Part shown: piece by piece, positions 26,621 to 34,703 of the stretch | How positions within the stretch are numbered: the first letter of the stretch is position 1 | How the letters are laid out: each line of letters begins with the position of its first letter | NCBI RefSeq assembly: GCF_005938385.1 | Contig: NZ_VCRA01000033.1 | Coordinates: forward strand, 1 to 64,000 | Direction: 5' to 3' | Length of the DNA stretch: 64,000 bases | DNA from: Paenibacillus mesophilus | Lineage (GTDB): Bacteria > Bacillota > Bacilli > Paenibacillales > NBRC-103111 | The notes under the pieces: model-generated | The model's input: the letters and a program-made list of their open reading frames with translations, nothing else | What the model was told of the DNA's origin: nothing | Databases searched by the model: none | Made by a program: the position numbers and the translations under genes

Positions 26621-26920
26621 TTACCGGGTGGTTTTCCCCATCGGGCCAGGGATATTGCCGCCTTCGACCGTAGGCGGATTGCCGCCGTTCGCGTCGCCGG
26701 GGCGAATATTTTGCTGCATGTCGACTTCGTCCTTGGGGGAAGTGCCGCCCTGCGGAAGATTCGTGTTGACCCTGTTCTCCAAATAGCGTTCGTCCTTCAT
26801 TCCCCGGCGATCGTGGCTCGGATTCCGCTCTTCCTTCATCCGGTAGTTGGCTTGCCCGCACCCGGCGACCGTCATGACGAGGAGTGCCGCAGCGACGGTC
26901 AAGCAAATTTTGTTCGACAT
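26621..26920 (-). CDS. Small predicted lipoprotein, 99 residues
   Basis: It has a signal peptide MSNKICLTVAAALLVMTVAGC with lipobox VAGC, so about 79 residues would be exported and lipid-anchored. The mature part is hydrophilic and Asn/Gly/Pro/Arg-rich (GQANYRMKEERNPSHDRRGMKDERYLENRVNTN, then GDANGGNPPTVEGGNIPGPMGK) with no recognised domain. ATG 26920 is preceded by AGGAAAGGTG. Composition and size recall spore or wall-associated lipoproteins of Bacillales, but nothing specific supports that. Confidence 0.8.
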   Translation of the reverse strand: MSNKICLTVAAALLVMTVAGCGQANYRMKEERNPSHDRRGMKDERYLENRVNTNLPQGGTSPKDEVDMQQNIRPGDANGGNPPTVEGGNIPGPMGKTTR

Positions 26921-27028
26921 GGCTCACCTTTCCTGCTGCCAATTTGTGTAGCGCTGATGAAACCCTTTTTAGGATACCCCTATAACGAGCGCTTTAACGA
27001 AATCTTTGTGAGGTTTACCCGCCATTCG

Positions 27029-27047
27029 TGGTACAATAGGTTGTACC
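27029..27047 (+). promoter_or_regulatory. Extended -10 promoter overlapped by inverted-repeat operator
   Basis: TG-G-TACAAT (27029-27037) forms an extended -10 box. It is embedded in a perfect 7-bp inverted repeat GGTACAA-TAGG-TTGTACC (27030-27047), which would place a bound regulator on the transcription start of the HAD gene 37 bp downstream. Confidence 0.5.
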
Positions 27048-27083
27048 CGCAATCGATATTCACCATGAGGAGGCGAATTCGCC

Positions 27084-27821
27084 ATGATCAAGCAAACGAT
27101 TCTTTTCGACCTGGACGATACGCTCATCCATTGCAATAAATATTTCGATGAGGTACTCGACCAATTCGCCGACCTGATGACAACGTGGTTTGGCGGCTAC
27201 AGACTGACCGCCGACGAAGTGAAGCGCAAGCAGTACGAGTTCGACGCGGTCGGCGTCCATAAGCTTGGCTTCGCGGCAAAGCATTTCCCTCAGTCTTTGG
27301 TGGAAACGTACGAGCATTATTCCGCCATGACCGGAAGAGATACAAGCAAAGAGGAACGGAAGCAATTGACCGATCTCGGCAAGAGCGTATACGAATTCCC
27401 CAACATCGAGCCTTATCCGAACATGACGGAAACGCTTGGAAGCTTGCGGGATCAAGGCCACGAGCTGTTTCTGTATACGGGCGGCGAGCGGAAAATCCAG
27501 ATCGGCAAAGTGAAGCGGATGGGACTGGACGATTACTTCGGCGATCGCCTGTTTATCTCTTCCCACAAGACAACGGATGTCCTGGAATCGATTTTGACGA
27601 AGCAGAAGTTCAACCGCGACAAAACGTGGATGATCGGCAACTCGATCCGTACCGACGTCGTGCCCGCCCTGGAGACGGGGATTAACGCCATTCACATTCC
27701 GGCCATTACCGAGTGGCAGTACAACGTGGTCGATATCGAAGTAAAGCCGAAGAGAGCTTTCTTGCAGTTGAAGAAGCTGCTGGACGTACCTCCGGCGATC
27801 AGCCGGTTCAGTCTGGCTTGA
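27084..27821 (+). CDS. HAD-superfamily hydrolase
   Basis: A 245-residue phosphatase of the HAD fold. Motif I is DLDDTLIHC (nucleophile and acid Asp), motif II is the Thr in LFLYTGGE, motif III is the Lys in SSHKTTDVLE, and motif IV is GNSIRTDVVPALETGINAIHI. A helical cap lies between residues 20 and 95. It is related to YfnB/pyrophosphatase-like HAD proteins; the substrate cannot be told from sequence. AGGAGG stands ahead of ATG 27084. The promoter is overlapped by a palindrome and a clear terminator follows, so it is a single-gene unit. Confidence 0.9.
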   Translation: MIKQTILFDLDDTLIHCNKYFDEVLDQFADLMTTWFGGYRLTADEVKRKQYEFDAVGVHKLGFAAKHFPQSLVETYEHYSAMTGRDTSKEERKQLTDLGKSVYEFPNIEPYPNMTETLGSLRDQGHELFLYTGGERKIQIGKVKRMGLDDYFGDRLFISSHKTTDVLESILTKQKFNRDKTWMIGNSIRTDVVPALETGINAIHIPAITEWQYNVVDIEVKPKRAFLQLKKLLDVPPAISRFSLA

Positions 27822-27829
27822 ATAAGGAT

Positions 27830-27858
27830 CAAAGCCGTCGGGTATCCGGCGGCTTTTT
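27830..27858 (+). terminator. Terminator after the HAD gene
   Basis: AAAGCCGTCGG and CCGGCGGCTTT with a GTAT loop and a TTTTT tail, 9 bp past the stop. Confidence 0.9.
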
Positions 27859-27989
27859 CGTCGTTTTGGCGTCCCTTGGAAAAAAGAGCGGATTGCAACT
27901 GCTATGTTGGAGGCCACTATTTGAATCGCAGATGTCCCATCTACCGGCTCATATCGGCTGCATGGAGGTTTTCCACTGTTATCGGACCA

Positions 27990-28052
27990 TTATCCACAAG
28001 AATGTCCACTTATCCACAAGCGTATCCACATCTTGCCCACAACTTGTCCACA
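27990..28052 (+). promoter_or_regulatory. Cluster of DnaA boxes
   Basis: Five same-orientation 9-mers in 63 bp: TTATCCACA at 27990-27998 and 28010-28018 (both perfect), GTATCCACA at 28022-28030, TTGCCCACA at 28033-28041 and TTGTCCACA at 28044-28052. They lie between convergent genes, so a promoter role is unlikely. No dnaA or dnaN is nearby, so this is not oriC by context. DnaA-binding clusters outside oriC are known in Bacillus subtilis and act in initiation control. The rest of the 27859-28094 gap shows nothing else. Confidence 0.8.
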
Positions 28053-28094
28053 ATCGGGGGGAAACATCAGACTCACATCCCGCTGGCGAGGCGA

Positions 28095-28985
28095 TCATCC
28101 TCTCAACTGCAGCCGCTCCTGAGCGAAACGGACCCATTCCCGCAGCGCGTACGACATATAAGCGTCCTTGCGCCAAATCATCGCCAGATGCCACGGAATT
28201 CCGGGAGGCTCTAGCGGGACGACGGCGATTCGCCGCGAATCGAGATTGCGGCATACTGTCTCCGGCAGCATGGCGATGCCGAGATCGGCCGCAACCATTT
28301 CGCTTATAAAGTCCCACTGGGAGCTCTCGAATACGACGTTCGGCTGGAAGCCCACACGGATGCAGGCTGCCGGAATGCGGTCGTGCAAGGCGAAATCGTC
28401 CCGGAACAAGATGAACGGCTCCTCCTTCAGCTCCCCGAGCGGCACGCTGCCCCGTTCAGCCAGACGATGCCCGGGATGTACGACAAGCAGCAACTGCTCC
28501 CGTACGATCTCGAAGGAGTGGAACAGCTCGTCGTTCGTAGGCATAACGACGACGCCGATGTCCAGACTGCCGCTTTCTACGCCTTTCTCGATGATCTTCG
28601 CCCCGTCCTCGATCAGCTCGATGCGAATATTCGGATAGTGCCGGCGGAATTCGCCGATCACTTTCGGGAAGAAGCTCGCCCCGGCCATCGGAGGAAGCCC
28701 TGCGCGGATTTTTCCTTTCTTCAGCTGGACGATATCGGCCAGATCGGACGACAAGCTGTCGAACGAATTCACGATCAGCTGCGCCTGGTTCATAATCGCG
28801 AGCCCGGCATCCGTCGGCTCCACGTGCTTTCCCGACCGGTTCAGCAAGACGACGCCCAGCTCGTCTTCGATGCTCTTCACCATTTTGCTGATCGTCGGCT
28901 GGGTAATATGAAGCGACTCCGCGGCCTTCGTGAAGCTGCGGCACCGTACGACTTCCATAAAATATTTCAAATGCCGGATGTCCAT
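28095..28985 (-). CDS. cidR: LysR-family regulator of cidAB (CidR/YwbI-like)
   Basis: A 296-residue LysR regulator. The N-terminal winged helix-turn-helix reads MDIRHLKYFMEVVRCRSFTKAAESLHITQPTISKMVKSIEDELGVVLLNRSGKHVEPTDAG. The C-terminal co-inducer domain begins near residue 90 (IRAGLPPMAGASFFPKVIGEF). It is divergent from a cidA-cidB pair, the ywbI-ywbH-ywbG order of Bacillus subtilis, where the LysR protein activates the pair in response to carbon overflow or acetate. ATG 28985 is preferred; GTG 28994 is possible. A perfect inverted repeat at 29012-29032 lies between the divergent starts. Confidence 0.88.
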   Translation of the reverse strand: MDIRHLKYFMEVVRCRSFTKAAESLHITQPTISKMVKSIEDELGVVLLNRSGKHVEPTDAGLAIMNQAQLIVNSFDSLSSDLADIVQLKKGKIRAGLPPMAGASFFPKVIGEFRRHYPNIRIELIEDGAKIIEKGVESGSLDIGVVVMPTNDELFHSFEIVREQLLLVVHPGHRLAERGSVPLGELKEEPFILFRDDFALHDRIPAACIRVGFQPNVVFESSQWDFISEMVAADLGIAMLPETVCRNLDSRRIAVVPLEPPGIPWHLAMIWRKDAYMSYALREWVRFAQERLQLRG

Positions 28986-29011
28986 CCGAGCCACCCGCTT
29001 TCCATAGACAA

Positions 29012-29032
29012 ATGGAATCGATCCGATTCCAT
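29012..29032. promoter_or_regulatory. LysR-type operator for cidAB
   Basis: Perfect 9-bp arms ATGGAATCG and CGATTCCAT separated by ATC, containing the T-N11-A pattern of LysR sites. It ends 9 bp before the cidA -35 box, an activator position, and also lies just upstream of the cidR start. Confidence 0.8.
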
Positions 29033-29040
29033 ATATGTAT

Positions 29041-29069
29041 TTTACCTATGATCAGCGCGGCTGTATACT
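29041..29069 (+). promoter_or_regulatory. cidAB promoter
   Basis: TTTACC (29041-29046), exactly 17-bp spacer, TATACT (29064-29069), directly downstream of the LysR operator and 26 bp before the cidA start. Confidence 0.78.
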
Positions 29070-29094
29070 GGCTGTGAAAGGTTGGCGAATCGAG

Positions 29095-29463
29095 ATGAAA
29101 ACATCCTTTGCAATCGTCCGGCAAATCGCATGGCTGGCCGGCTTCTCCTATATAGGCGGCTTGATTTCGAGCGCGCTCGGACTTCCCGTATCGGGAAGCA
29201 TCGTCGGCTTGCTCATCGCCTTCGCTTTGCTCCGGCTCGGCATCATCCGGATCGAATGGCTGGAGGCCGGGGCGAACTGGCTGCTCTCCAAAATGCTGTT
29301 GTTCTTCATACCGGCCGCAGTAGGCATAGCGGGTCATCAAGAATTGTTCGGATTATCCGGGCTCTGCTTCCTGCTCGCTATAGCAGTCGGCACATCCGCG
29401 GTCATGGGCTGCTCCGGCATGCTGGCCGAAGCGATTACGCGCAGAAAAGGGGCGGCGAAATGA
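29095..29463 (+). CDS. cidA: Holin-like protein CidA/LrgA family
   Basis: A 122-residue membrane protein with four hydrophobic segments and the family's central VSGSIVGLLIAFALLRLGIIRIEWLEAGANWLLSKMLLFFIPAAVGI. CidA/LrgA proteins oligomerise in the membrane and affect murein hydrolase activity, pyruvate or overflow metabolites and lysis. The start is set at ATG 29095, which fits family length; the longer frame from 29035 would include the promoter. Its stop overlaps the cidB start. Confidence 0.9.
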   Translation: MKTSFAIVRQIAWLAGFSYIGGLISSALGLPVSGSIVGLLIAFALLRLGIIRIEWLEAGANWLLSKMLLFFIPAAVGIAGHQELFGLSGLCFLLAIAVGTSAVMGCSGMLAEAITRRKGAAK

Positions 29464-30146
29464 TGGAAGGAATAGAAGGCTTACTGTGGGCGTTCCTGAC
29501 GGTGATTTGTTACTTCGCGGCGCAAATCGTGCATAACCGGTCGCGGAGATGGTTTCTGTCTCCGATCGTTATCGTCCCTCTGACGCTGATCGCGGGCCTG
29601 CTCCTTACGCATACGTCGGTCGCGGCATACAATCGTGGCGGAGACTTGTTGTCCGATCTGCTTCAGCCTGCAACCGTCGCGTTCGCGGTCCCTCTGTACA
29701 AGCATTACGCATTGCTCAAGAAGCATGCCGCAGCCATTGTGGCCGGTGTCCTGCTCGGCTCCTCCGTCGCCGTCGTCTCGACCGTGCTCATGCTCGCGAT
29801 CCTGCATGCGAGCCCGCAAATGATCGTAAGCATGATTCCGCGTTCGATAACGACGCCGATCGCCATGTCGGTTTCGCAATCGCTTGGCGGCGTTCCGTCG
29901 GTTACGGCCGCTTTCGTCATCGTCACCGGAATCGGCGGATCGCTGATCGCTCCGCACTTGATCCGGCTGCTGCGCATTCGCGGCCCCGTGGCGAAAGGCG
30001 TACTCCTCGGCATGGGAGCCCACGGGGCCGGAACGTCGCTCGCTTACGAATGGGGCGGCGTCGAAGGGGCGATCGCGAGCATCTCGATGATCGTCGCCGC
30101 CGTCGTCACGCTGGCCGTCATTCCGCTGTGGCGTCTTGTCATGTGA
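29460..30146 (+). CDS. cidB: CidB/LrgB family membrane protein
   Basis: 228 residues with about six or seven membrane spans. LrgB signatures: ATVAFAVPLYKHYALLKKH, SMIPRSITTPIAMSVSQSLGGVPSVTAAFVIVTGIGG, and the C-terminal GPVAKGVLLGMGAHGAGTSLAYEWGGVEGAIASISM. It starts at ATG 29460, overlapping the cidA stop (ATGA), or at the adjacent ATG 29463. It partners CidA. Its stop is only 8 bp from the stop of the convergent oxidoreductase, and no terminator is visible between them. Confidence 0.92.
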   Translation: MMEGIEGLLWAFLTVICYFAAQIVHNRSRRWFLSPIVIVPLTLIAGLLLTHTSVAAYNRGGDLLSDLLQPATVAFAVPLYKHYALLKKHAAAIVAGVLLGSSVAVVSTVLMLAILHASPQMIVSMIPRSITTPIAMSVSQSLGGVPSVTAAFVIVTGIGGSLIAPHLIRLLRIRGPVAKGVLLGMGAHGAGTSLAYEWGGVEGAIASISMIVAAVVTLAVIPLWRLVM

Positions 30147-30154
30147 GCCGTCGG

Positions 30155-31177
30155 CTATGACCGGATCCCGCCGTTAAACGCATTGAATAAGACTGCGTTC
30201 TCATCGGCGATTACCGTTGCCCGGCACGTTTCCAAAATATCCCTGTGCGTCTGCACGCTGGGCTTGTTTTCGATGCGGCGGATGAAATCTTCCGTGATGT
30301 TCGCTTCCGGCTTGCTCAGCTCCATCTTCGCGAACGGCTCGCCGTTCGTTATCTGGAAATACATCTCCTCGCCTACGGCAACGGACGGGTCGCCGCTCAA
30401 CCGCAGCTCGGCGCAGCCTTCCGTACCGCTCACGAAAATGCGGCAATCGCCCCACGTCCAGCTTTTGACCGGCGTATGCCAGTCCGTGTACAATTGCGCC
30501 ATCGTCCCGCCGCTCATCATCACTTGAGCGGTCGCCGTGTCGTAGAACGTCGGATGCTCGGGCAGTATATGTTTCGCCAGCTGAGAGCGGATCGAGGCGA
30601 GTTCCTGCCCGGTCAGATGGCGCAGCAAATCGAAATCGTGGATGAACAAATCGTTAATCAGCCCGCCGCTCTCCTCCCTGGAGAAATGCGAGGCGTGACG
30701 GGAAGCCGGAGACAGCCTGTGCGGCTTCCGCATCGTAATGCTGACGATCCGCCCCAGCTTGCCGGAATCAATCGCCTGCTTCAAGGTGTAGACGGACGCG
30801 CGAAACCGCTCGGTCAGCATGACGCCTACTTGAATGCGCCCTCTCCCGATTACGGCCTCCAGCCTTTCCAGCGACGCGCGGTCCGTAATGACCGGCTTGT
30901 CGGCCATAACATGCTTGCCGTGACGGTCGCACCATTCGATCACGTCGATTTTGCGGTTGTTGACCGCCGAGCACCCTATAATCCGCACCGACTCGTCTTC
31001 GAATACGGACGGATCGTCGACGATCGGGATGCCGTGGCGCTCCGATATGCTGCGGGCCAAGCCGGGCGAATCCTGCTCGTAAATCCCTGCGCAGGTCCCT
31101 CCCAGCGCGAGCATCTGATCGATGAACGCGGTAATGTGCGCATGCTGGCAGCCGTGAATGGCGAACCGGTAAGACAT
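30155..31177 (-). CDS. Gfo/Idh/MocA-family NAD(P)-dependent oxidoreductase
   Basis: 340 residues. It has an N-terminal Rossmann fold (FAIHGCQHAHITAFIDQMLALGG, a variant of the usual GxGxxG), the family's cofactor/substrate segment HVMADKPVITD (a DKP version of EKP), and a C-terminal alpha/beta substrate domain with GGLINDLFIHDFDLLRHLTG, which holds the likely catalytic Asp-His pair. Such enzymes oxidise sugars, uronates or inositols. It is the last gene behind lacI and the beta-helix gene on the minus strand, so a role in the same carbohydrate pathway is inferred. GAAAGGGG precedes ATG 31177. Confidence 0.88.
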   Translation of the reverse strand: MSYRFAIHGCQHAHITAFIDQMLALGGTCAGIYEQDSPGLARSISERHGIPIVDDPSVFEDESVRIIGCSAVNNRKIDVIEWCDRHGKHVMADKPVITDRASLERLEAVIGRGRIQVGVMLTERFRASVYTLKQAIDSGKLGRIVSITMRKPHRLSPASRHASHFSREESGGLINDLFIHDFDLLRHLTGQELASIRSQLAKHILPEHPTFYDTATAQVMMSGGTMAQLYTDWHTPVKSWTWGDCRIFVSGTEGCAELRLSGDPSVAVGEEMYFQITNGEPFAKMELSKPEANITEDFIRRIENKPSVQTHRDILETCRATVIADENAVLFNAFNGGIRS

Positions 31178-31216
31178 GATGAAATCCCCTTTCGACGGGG
31201 GCGTGTTCTAAATGGG

Positions 31217-33406
31217 CTATATCCCCAGCCAAGCCGTCCCGTCCCATAGTATCGTTTTGTTCAAATTCGTATCCATATACTGATAACCCGCATCGCTCGC
31301 CGCCAGCGCAGGCCGTTCGGCAGTCGTCCCCCACCCGCAGCCGAATGCGCGCCAAGTTCCGGGCGCTCCGTCGCCGACGCACTGCCAATGGGAAATATTG
31401 CGGGTACGGGTCGCGGCGATGTTGTAGATGATGTCCCCCGACCGGAAGGCGCCGTCGCTCGCCGCCGGAATGGCGCTGCCCGAATAGCGGGTCCGCTGAT
31501 GATGCCAAGGACGGTATGCGGCGTTGGTCCCTTCTTGAACATTGCCTTCGAATACGGTCAGGCCGTCCGCCCCGGTCAGGATGATCTGATAATTAACATT
31601 ATTGCGGCAAATGTTGTCCCTGACAATGGCGTTTTTGTAGTTGGTGAACCCCGTGCCGGCGCTCGATATGTTGAGACCAACGCCCTGCATGTTGTAGTTC
31701 GGGTAACCCGGATCGTTCTCGCATATGTTCTCCGATACGATCAGGTAGCCGGTTCCGAGCGATAAAATGCCGGAGCTGTTGCTGACGCTCTTGGCCTGGC
31801 CGTTGTTCACGCACATGTTACCGCTTATCCGGATAAACTTGTTTTTGTGCTCCACATCCCCACCGGAATCCGCCAGCGATTTCGGATTGTTGACGAATAT
31901 GCCGCGGCCGTAGTTGGAGAAGACAAAGTTATCCGTTACATTGGCGTGCTTCACCTTGAGCAGCAAAATGCCCGCATTGCCGACCGAGCCGTTGCCGTCC
32001 TTGTTGTTCTGGTTGCACTCGTGCACGATATTTCCCGTCACGTTGTAGAAGGCTGCGTGGGGTGCGAGCGGGTCCTCGGAGCCGAATGAGATTTTGATGC
32101 CGTCGTACCGGGTGCGGTAAATCTGGTTGTTCGCCACGATGACGCGGCTGGAGTTGTACGACCCGTTCGGAGCCACCCCCTTCAGATCGAAGCCGATATA
32201 GGCGGTCGTATCCACGATGTTGTTCGTAATGGTCAAGTCTTTGCCGCTCCAATACGTGTCGATCGCATCCCGCGTCTGGTTGTCGGGCCAGCTCGGATCG
32301 CCGATGTTGATGAACTGGTTGCCGTCGATCAGGCAGAAGCCGTCGTTCTCCCTAAGCCGAATGCCGTCGTACAACGAATCGCGGATCAGGTTGCCCGTAA
32401 TCGTAATATTGCTGACGCTGTACAAATAAAGCGGCCTTACATAGCCCTGAAACAGATTGCCCGAGAGGATGACGCCCTCCGTCTGCTGCGCATAGTCCCC
32501 TCCACCCGGCAGTGAGCTGTCAATCGCTCCAGCTACGGCGCTGTAGATCGGGGAACGGAACGTGCAGCCGTGTATGCGAATGTTTCGCGCCCCGTCACCC
32601 AGCTTGATATCGACGTGAGGCTGTCCGCTCACCGGTCTGCCTTGAAACTTCAAGCCCTCGATGACCGTGCCGTCCCCTTTCGCATGAAAGGCGCATTCCG
32701 CAGTAGACAGCTTCACGATCGTGCCGCTGCCCGATACCCGTTTGCCGATCAAATCGACGTTACCGATCAGGAACTGTCTCCCTTCCAAAATCGTCAAACG
32801 ACCTGCGGCGGCCAGAGCGAGGCGGAAAGCGGCCGTATCGTCCGTGGAGCCGTTGCCGGCCGCTCCCCACCACTCGGGATAGACCGCTTCCGTCCGACTT
32901 AAGCCGAGAATGACTCCCGCACCCGAGAAAATGTGGGTCGGAGCGGCCCGAACGCCTCCCTCGATCGTAACGGCCGCCCCCGTATCCGGGGCCAGCTTGG
33001 CGCCGTTTGCGAAGATAAGCGTAATATGCGAGGGAATGAGCAGATTGGAGCCGATCCGGTAAACGCCGGGGGGAACGCACAAATCTCCGCCGTTCGCCAA
33101 TGCCGCAATAGCCGCAGACCATGCGGGTTGATCGTCGGTAGTTCCGTCTCCCGCCGCCCCATACTTCTTGACCGTGTCATGGCATGAGCCGCCAAGTCCG
33201 TTACCGGGACCTCCACCGTACACGAAATGATTCACAGTGTGGCCTGCAAGCGCTTCCGTTCCGCGCAGCAAGCCCGCCGAGGCTAGCGCCGTTCCCCCGA
33301 GCCCGATAGCGGTTAGAAGCCGCCTACGGCTGACCGCAAGCCCTCCCTCCGAATCCTTCTTTGATTCGAAATGCGTATCGTCGCGCTCGTTCCGGTTGTC
33401 CGTCAT
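31217..33406 (-). CDS. Tat-exported right-handed beta-helix protein (pectate-lyase-3-like)
   Basis: 729 residues. A Tat signal (VSRRRLLTAIGLGGTALASAGLLRG) follows a 30-residue hydrophilic n-region. The first part, VKKYGAAGDGTTDDQPAWSAAIAALANGGDLCVPPGVYRIG, is the classic start of the pectate-lyase superfamily/GH28-like beta-helix. Next comes a long right-handed parallel helix with repeated Asn-rich turns (GNLFQGYVRPLYLYSVSNITITGNLIRDSLYDGI, NNIVDTTAYIGFDLKG). The C-terminus WRAFGCGWGTTAERPALAASDAGYQYMDTNLNKTILWDGTAW is a small module common on such proteins. It probably binds or cleaves an acidic polysaccharide outside the cell. ATG 33406 follows GGAGAGGGG. Enzyme activity is inferred. Confidence 0.87.
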   Translation of the reverse strand: MTDNRNERDDTHFESKKDSEGGLAVSRRRLLTAIGLGGTALASAGLLRGTEALAGHTVNHFVYGGGPGNGLGGSCHDTVKKYGAAGDGTTDDQPAWSAAIAALANGGDLCVPPGVYRIGSNLLIPSHITLIFANGAKLAPDTGAAVTIEGGVRAAPTHIFSGAGVILGLSRTEAVYPEWWGAAGNGSTDDTAAFRLALAAAGRLTILEGRQFLIGNVDLIGKRVSGSGTIVKLSTAECAFHAKGDGTVIEGLKFQGRPVSGQPHVDIKLGDGARNIRIHGCTFRSPIYSAVAGAIDSSLPGGGDYAQQTEGVILSGNLFQGYVRPLYLYSVSNITITGNLIRDSLYDGIRLRENDGFCLIDGNQFINIGDPSWPDNQTRDAIDTYWSGKDLTITNNIVDTTAYIGFDLKGVAPNGSYNSSRVIVANNQIYRTRYDGIKISFGSEDPLAPHAAFYNVTGNIVHECNQNNKDGNGSVGNAGILLLKVKHANVTDNFVFSNYGRGIFVNNPKSLADSGGDVEHKNKFIRISGNMCVNNGQAKSVSNSSGILSLGTGYLIVSENICENDPGYPNYNMQGVGLNISSAGTGFTNYKNAIVRDNICRNNVNYQIILTGADGLTVFEGNVQEGTNAAYRPWHHQRTRYSGSAIPAASDGAFRSGDIIYNIAATRTRNISHWQCVGDGAPGTWRAFGCGWGTTAERPALAASDAGYQYMDTNLNKTILWDGTAWLGI

Positions 33407-33422
33407 ATTCATTCCCCTCTCC

Positions 33423-33451
33423 ATAATAGCAATCGATTTCTAACATGACAA
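33423..33451 (-). promoter_or_regulatory. Promoter for the beta-helix gene
   Basis: Minus strand: -35 TTGTCA (33451-33446), 17-bp spacer, -10 TATTAT (33428-33423). The predicted start is only about 10 bases before the ATG and trims part of the ribosome site, so either a very short leader is used or the match is fortuitous. Confidence 0.45.
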
Positions 33452-33478
33452 GCGCATCGATTCGGCTTAAATCCCCGC

Positions 33479-34447
33479 TTACGGCCGTATGGCCCGCGTC
33501 GACTGCCGAACCGTCAATTCCGCTTCCATTACCTCGTTGATCCATTGTTGCCCTTCTTCCGGCTTCGCCGCTCCGGTTAAAATATCGACGGCCTTTGCCG
33601 CCAGCTTGGAGATCGAAGGACCTACGGTAGTTAACGAAACCTCGAAAATCTCCAGCTCAGGCACGTCGTCGTACACCAGTAAGGAGATATCGTCCGGGAC
33701 GCGGACTCCGAGCTGCCTGAACGTTTTGATCACGCGAAACAGTGCGCCCTGGCTATCTGCGACCATCGCGGTCGGCGGCTCCGCGCCGTTCATGATGGCG
33801 GCCAGCTTGTGCGGGAGCCCGGTATCGTGCACATGAATGACACGCTGCGGATCGTAATCGAGCTTGAAGGCAGCCATTCCTTCCGTATAGCCGTGAAGTT
33901 TGTCGGTTACACCGCCTACGAAAGCGATCCGGCTGTGGCCGAGCTCCGCCAAATGGCGGACGCCCTCGAACAATCCCCTCCTTCTGTCGATTGCGATGCT
34001 ATGGCTTTTGGTGGGGCCTTCCTCACCCAACCACAAAATCTCGCCTTGAAATTGCTCGACCGCTTTCAAAAATTCGATGGAAGGCTGCGTATGTATCCAT
34101 ACGACAACCGAATCGACAAGCAGCTGGCTGAAAGTATACATGCTTTCCGCCGGACTTGCGGTCGACAAAATGACGCGATACCCTCTCTTCGCTCCTTCCT
34201 GTTGGATTTGCACGCCCAAATGGTAAAAAAAGAGACCTTGGGTCGACGGCCATATTAGGCCGATGCATTTGGTCTTCCGCTGAACCAGTCTCTTGGCGGC
34301 CATATTCGGTGAATAATTCATCTGCTCGGCGATCGTCCTGATGCGCTGCTTCATCTTCTCGCTGACACCCGGGTTGTCGTTCAGCGCCCGAGAGACGGTA
34401 ACGTATGTAACGCCGGCTGCTTTGGCGATATCTTTGATGGTGACCAT
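33479..34447 (-). CDS. LacI-family transcriptional regulator
   Basis: 322 residues. The N-terminal helix-turn-helix and hinge read MVTIKDIAKAAGVTYVTVSRALNDNPGVSEKMKQRIRTIAEQMNYSPNMAAKRLVQRKT. The periplasmic-binding-type sensor domain follows (CIGLIWPSTQGLFFYHLGVQIQQEG to the C-terminus). The start is ATG 34447, 8 bases after AAAGGAG. Its own promoter contains an ACGTTTAAGT half-site, and TAAACGTTTA palindromes occur upstream of it and of kduD. It may therefore repress itself and the kdu-kdg operon, like KdgR of Bacillus. The ligand is probably a uronate breakdown product such as KDG or KDGP; that is inference from neighbours. Confidence 0.9.
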   Translation of the reverse strand: MVTIKDIAKAAGVTYVTVSRALNDNPGVSEKMKQRIRTIAEQMNYSPNMAAKRLVQRKTKCIGLIWPSTQGLFFYHLGVQIQQEGAKRGYRVILSTASPAESMYTFSQLLVDSVVVWIHTQPSIEFLKAVEQFQGEILWLGEEGPTKSHSIAIDRRRGLFEGVRHLAELGHSRIAFVGGVTDKLHGYTEGMAAFKLDYDPQRVIHVHDTGLPHKLAAIMNGAEPPTAMVADSQGALFRVIKTFRQLGVRVPDDISLLVYDDVPELEIFEVSLTTVGPSISKLAAKAVDILTGAAKPEEGQQWINEVMEAELTVRQSTRAIRP

Positions 34448-34482
34448 GCGGCAAGCTCCTTTTGTTTGCGCTTTCATTTTGA

Positions 34483-34511
34483 ATTATAGTACACGTTTAA
34501 GTGATTGGCAA
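34483..34511 (-). promoter_or_regulatory. lacI-type regulator promoter with operator-like spacer
   Basis: Minus strand: -35 TTGCCA (34511-34506), 17-bp spacer, perfect -10 TATAAT (34488-34483). The spacer carries CACTTAAACGTGT, an imperfect match to the palindrome in the kduD promoter, which suggests autoregulation. Confidence 0.75.
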
Positions 34512-34555
34512 TAGCTAAAATTATAAGCAAAACGCTATCTTCGTTAATTTTTTTA

Positions 34556-34565
34556 TAAACGTTTA
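34556..34565. promoter_or_regulatory. LacI-type operator-like palindrome
   Basis: TAAACGTTTA, the same core as in the kduD promoter, 45 bp upstream of the regulator's -35 box. It could be an auxiliary operator. Confidence 0.5.
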
Positions 34566-34703
34566 CTTAAGATGCAACGCTTTGTCCGGTATTTCGTCAA
34601 ATAAGAGCGATTTGCGGGACTCTATTTGCCGCCATTTCTTTTATAAAGAACCGTTTACCGGGCTCCCTCCCGGTACTGCTTCAAAGTGACTTCTACTCCG
34701 ATC

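Noticed and set aside
27990-28052. Chromosomal origin oriC
   Set aside because: No dnaA, dnaN, rpmH or AT-rich unwinding tract is adjacent; only a DnaA-box cluster is supported.
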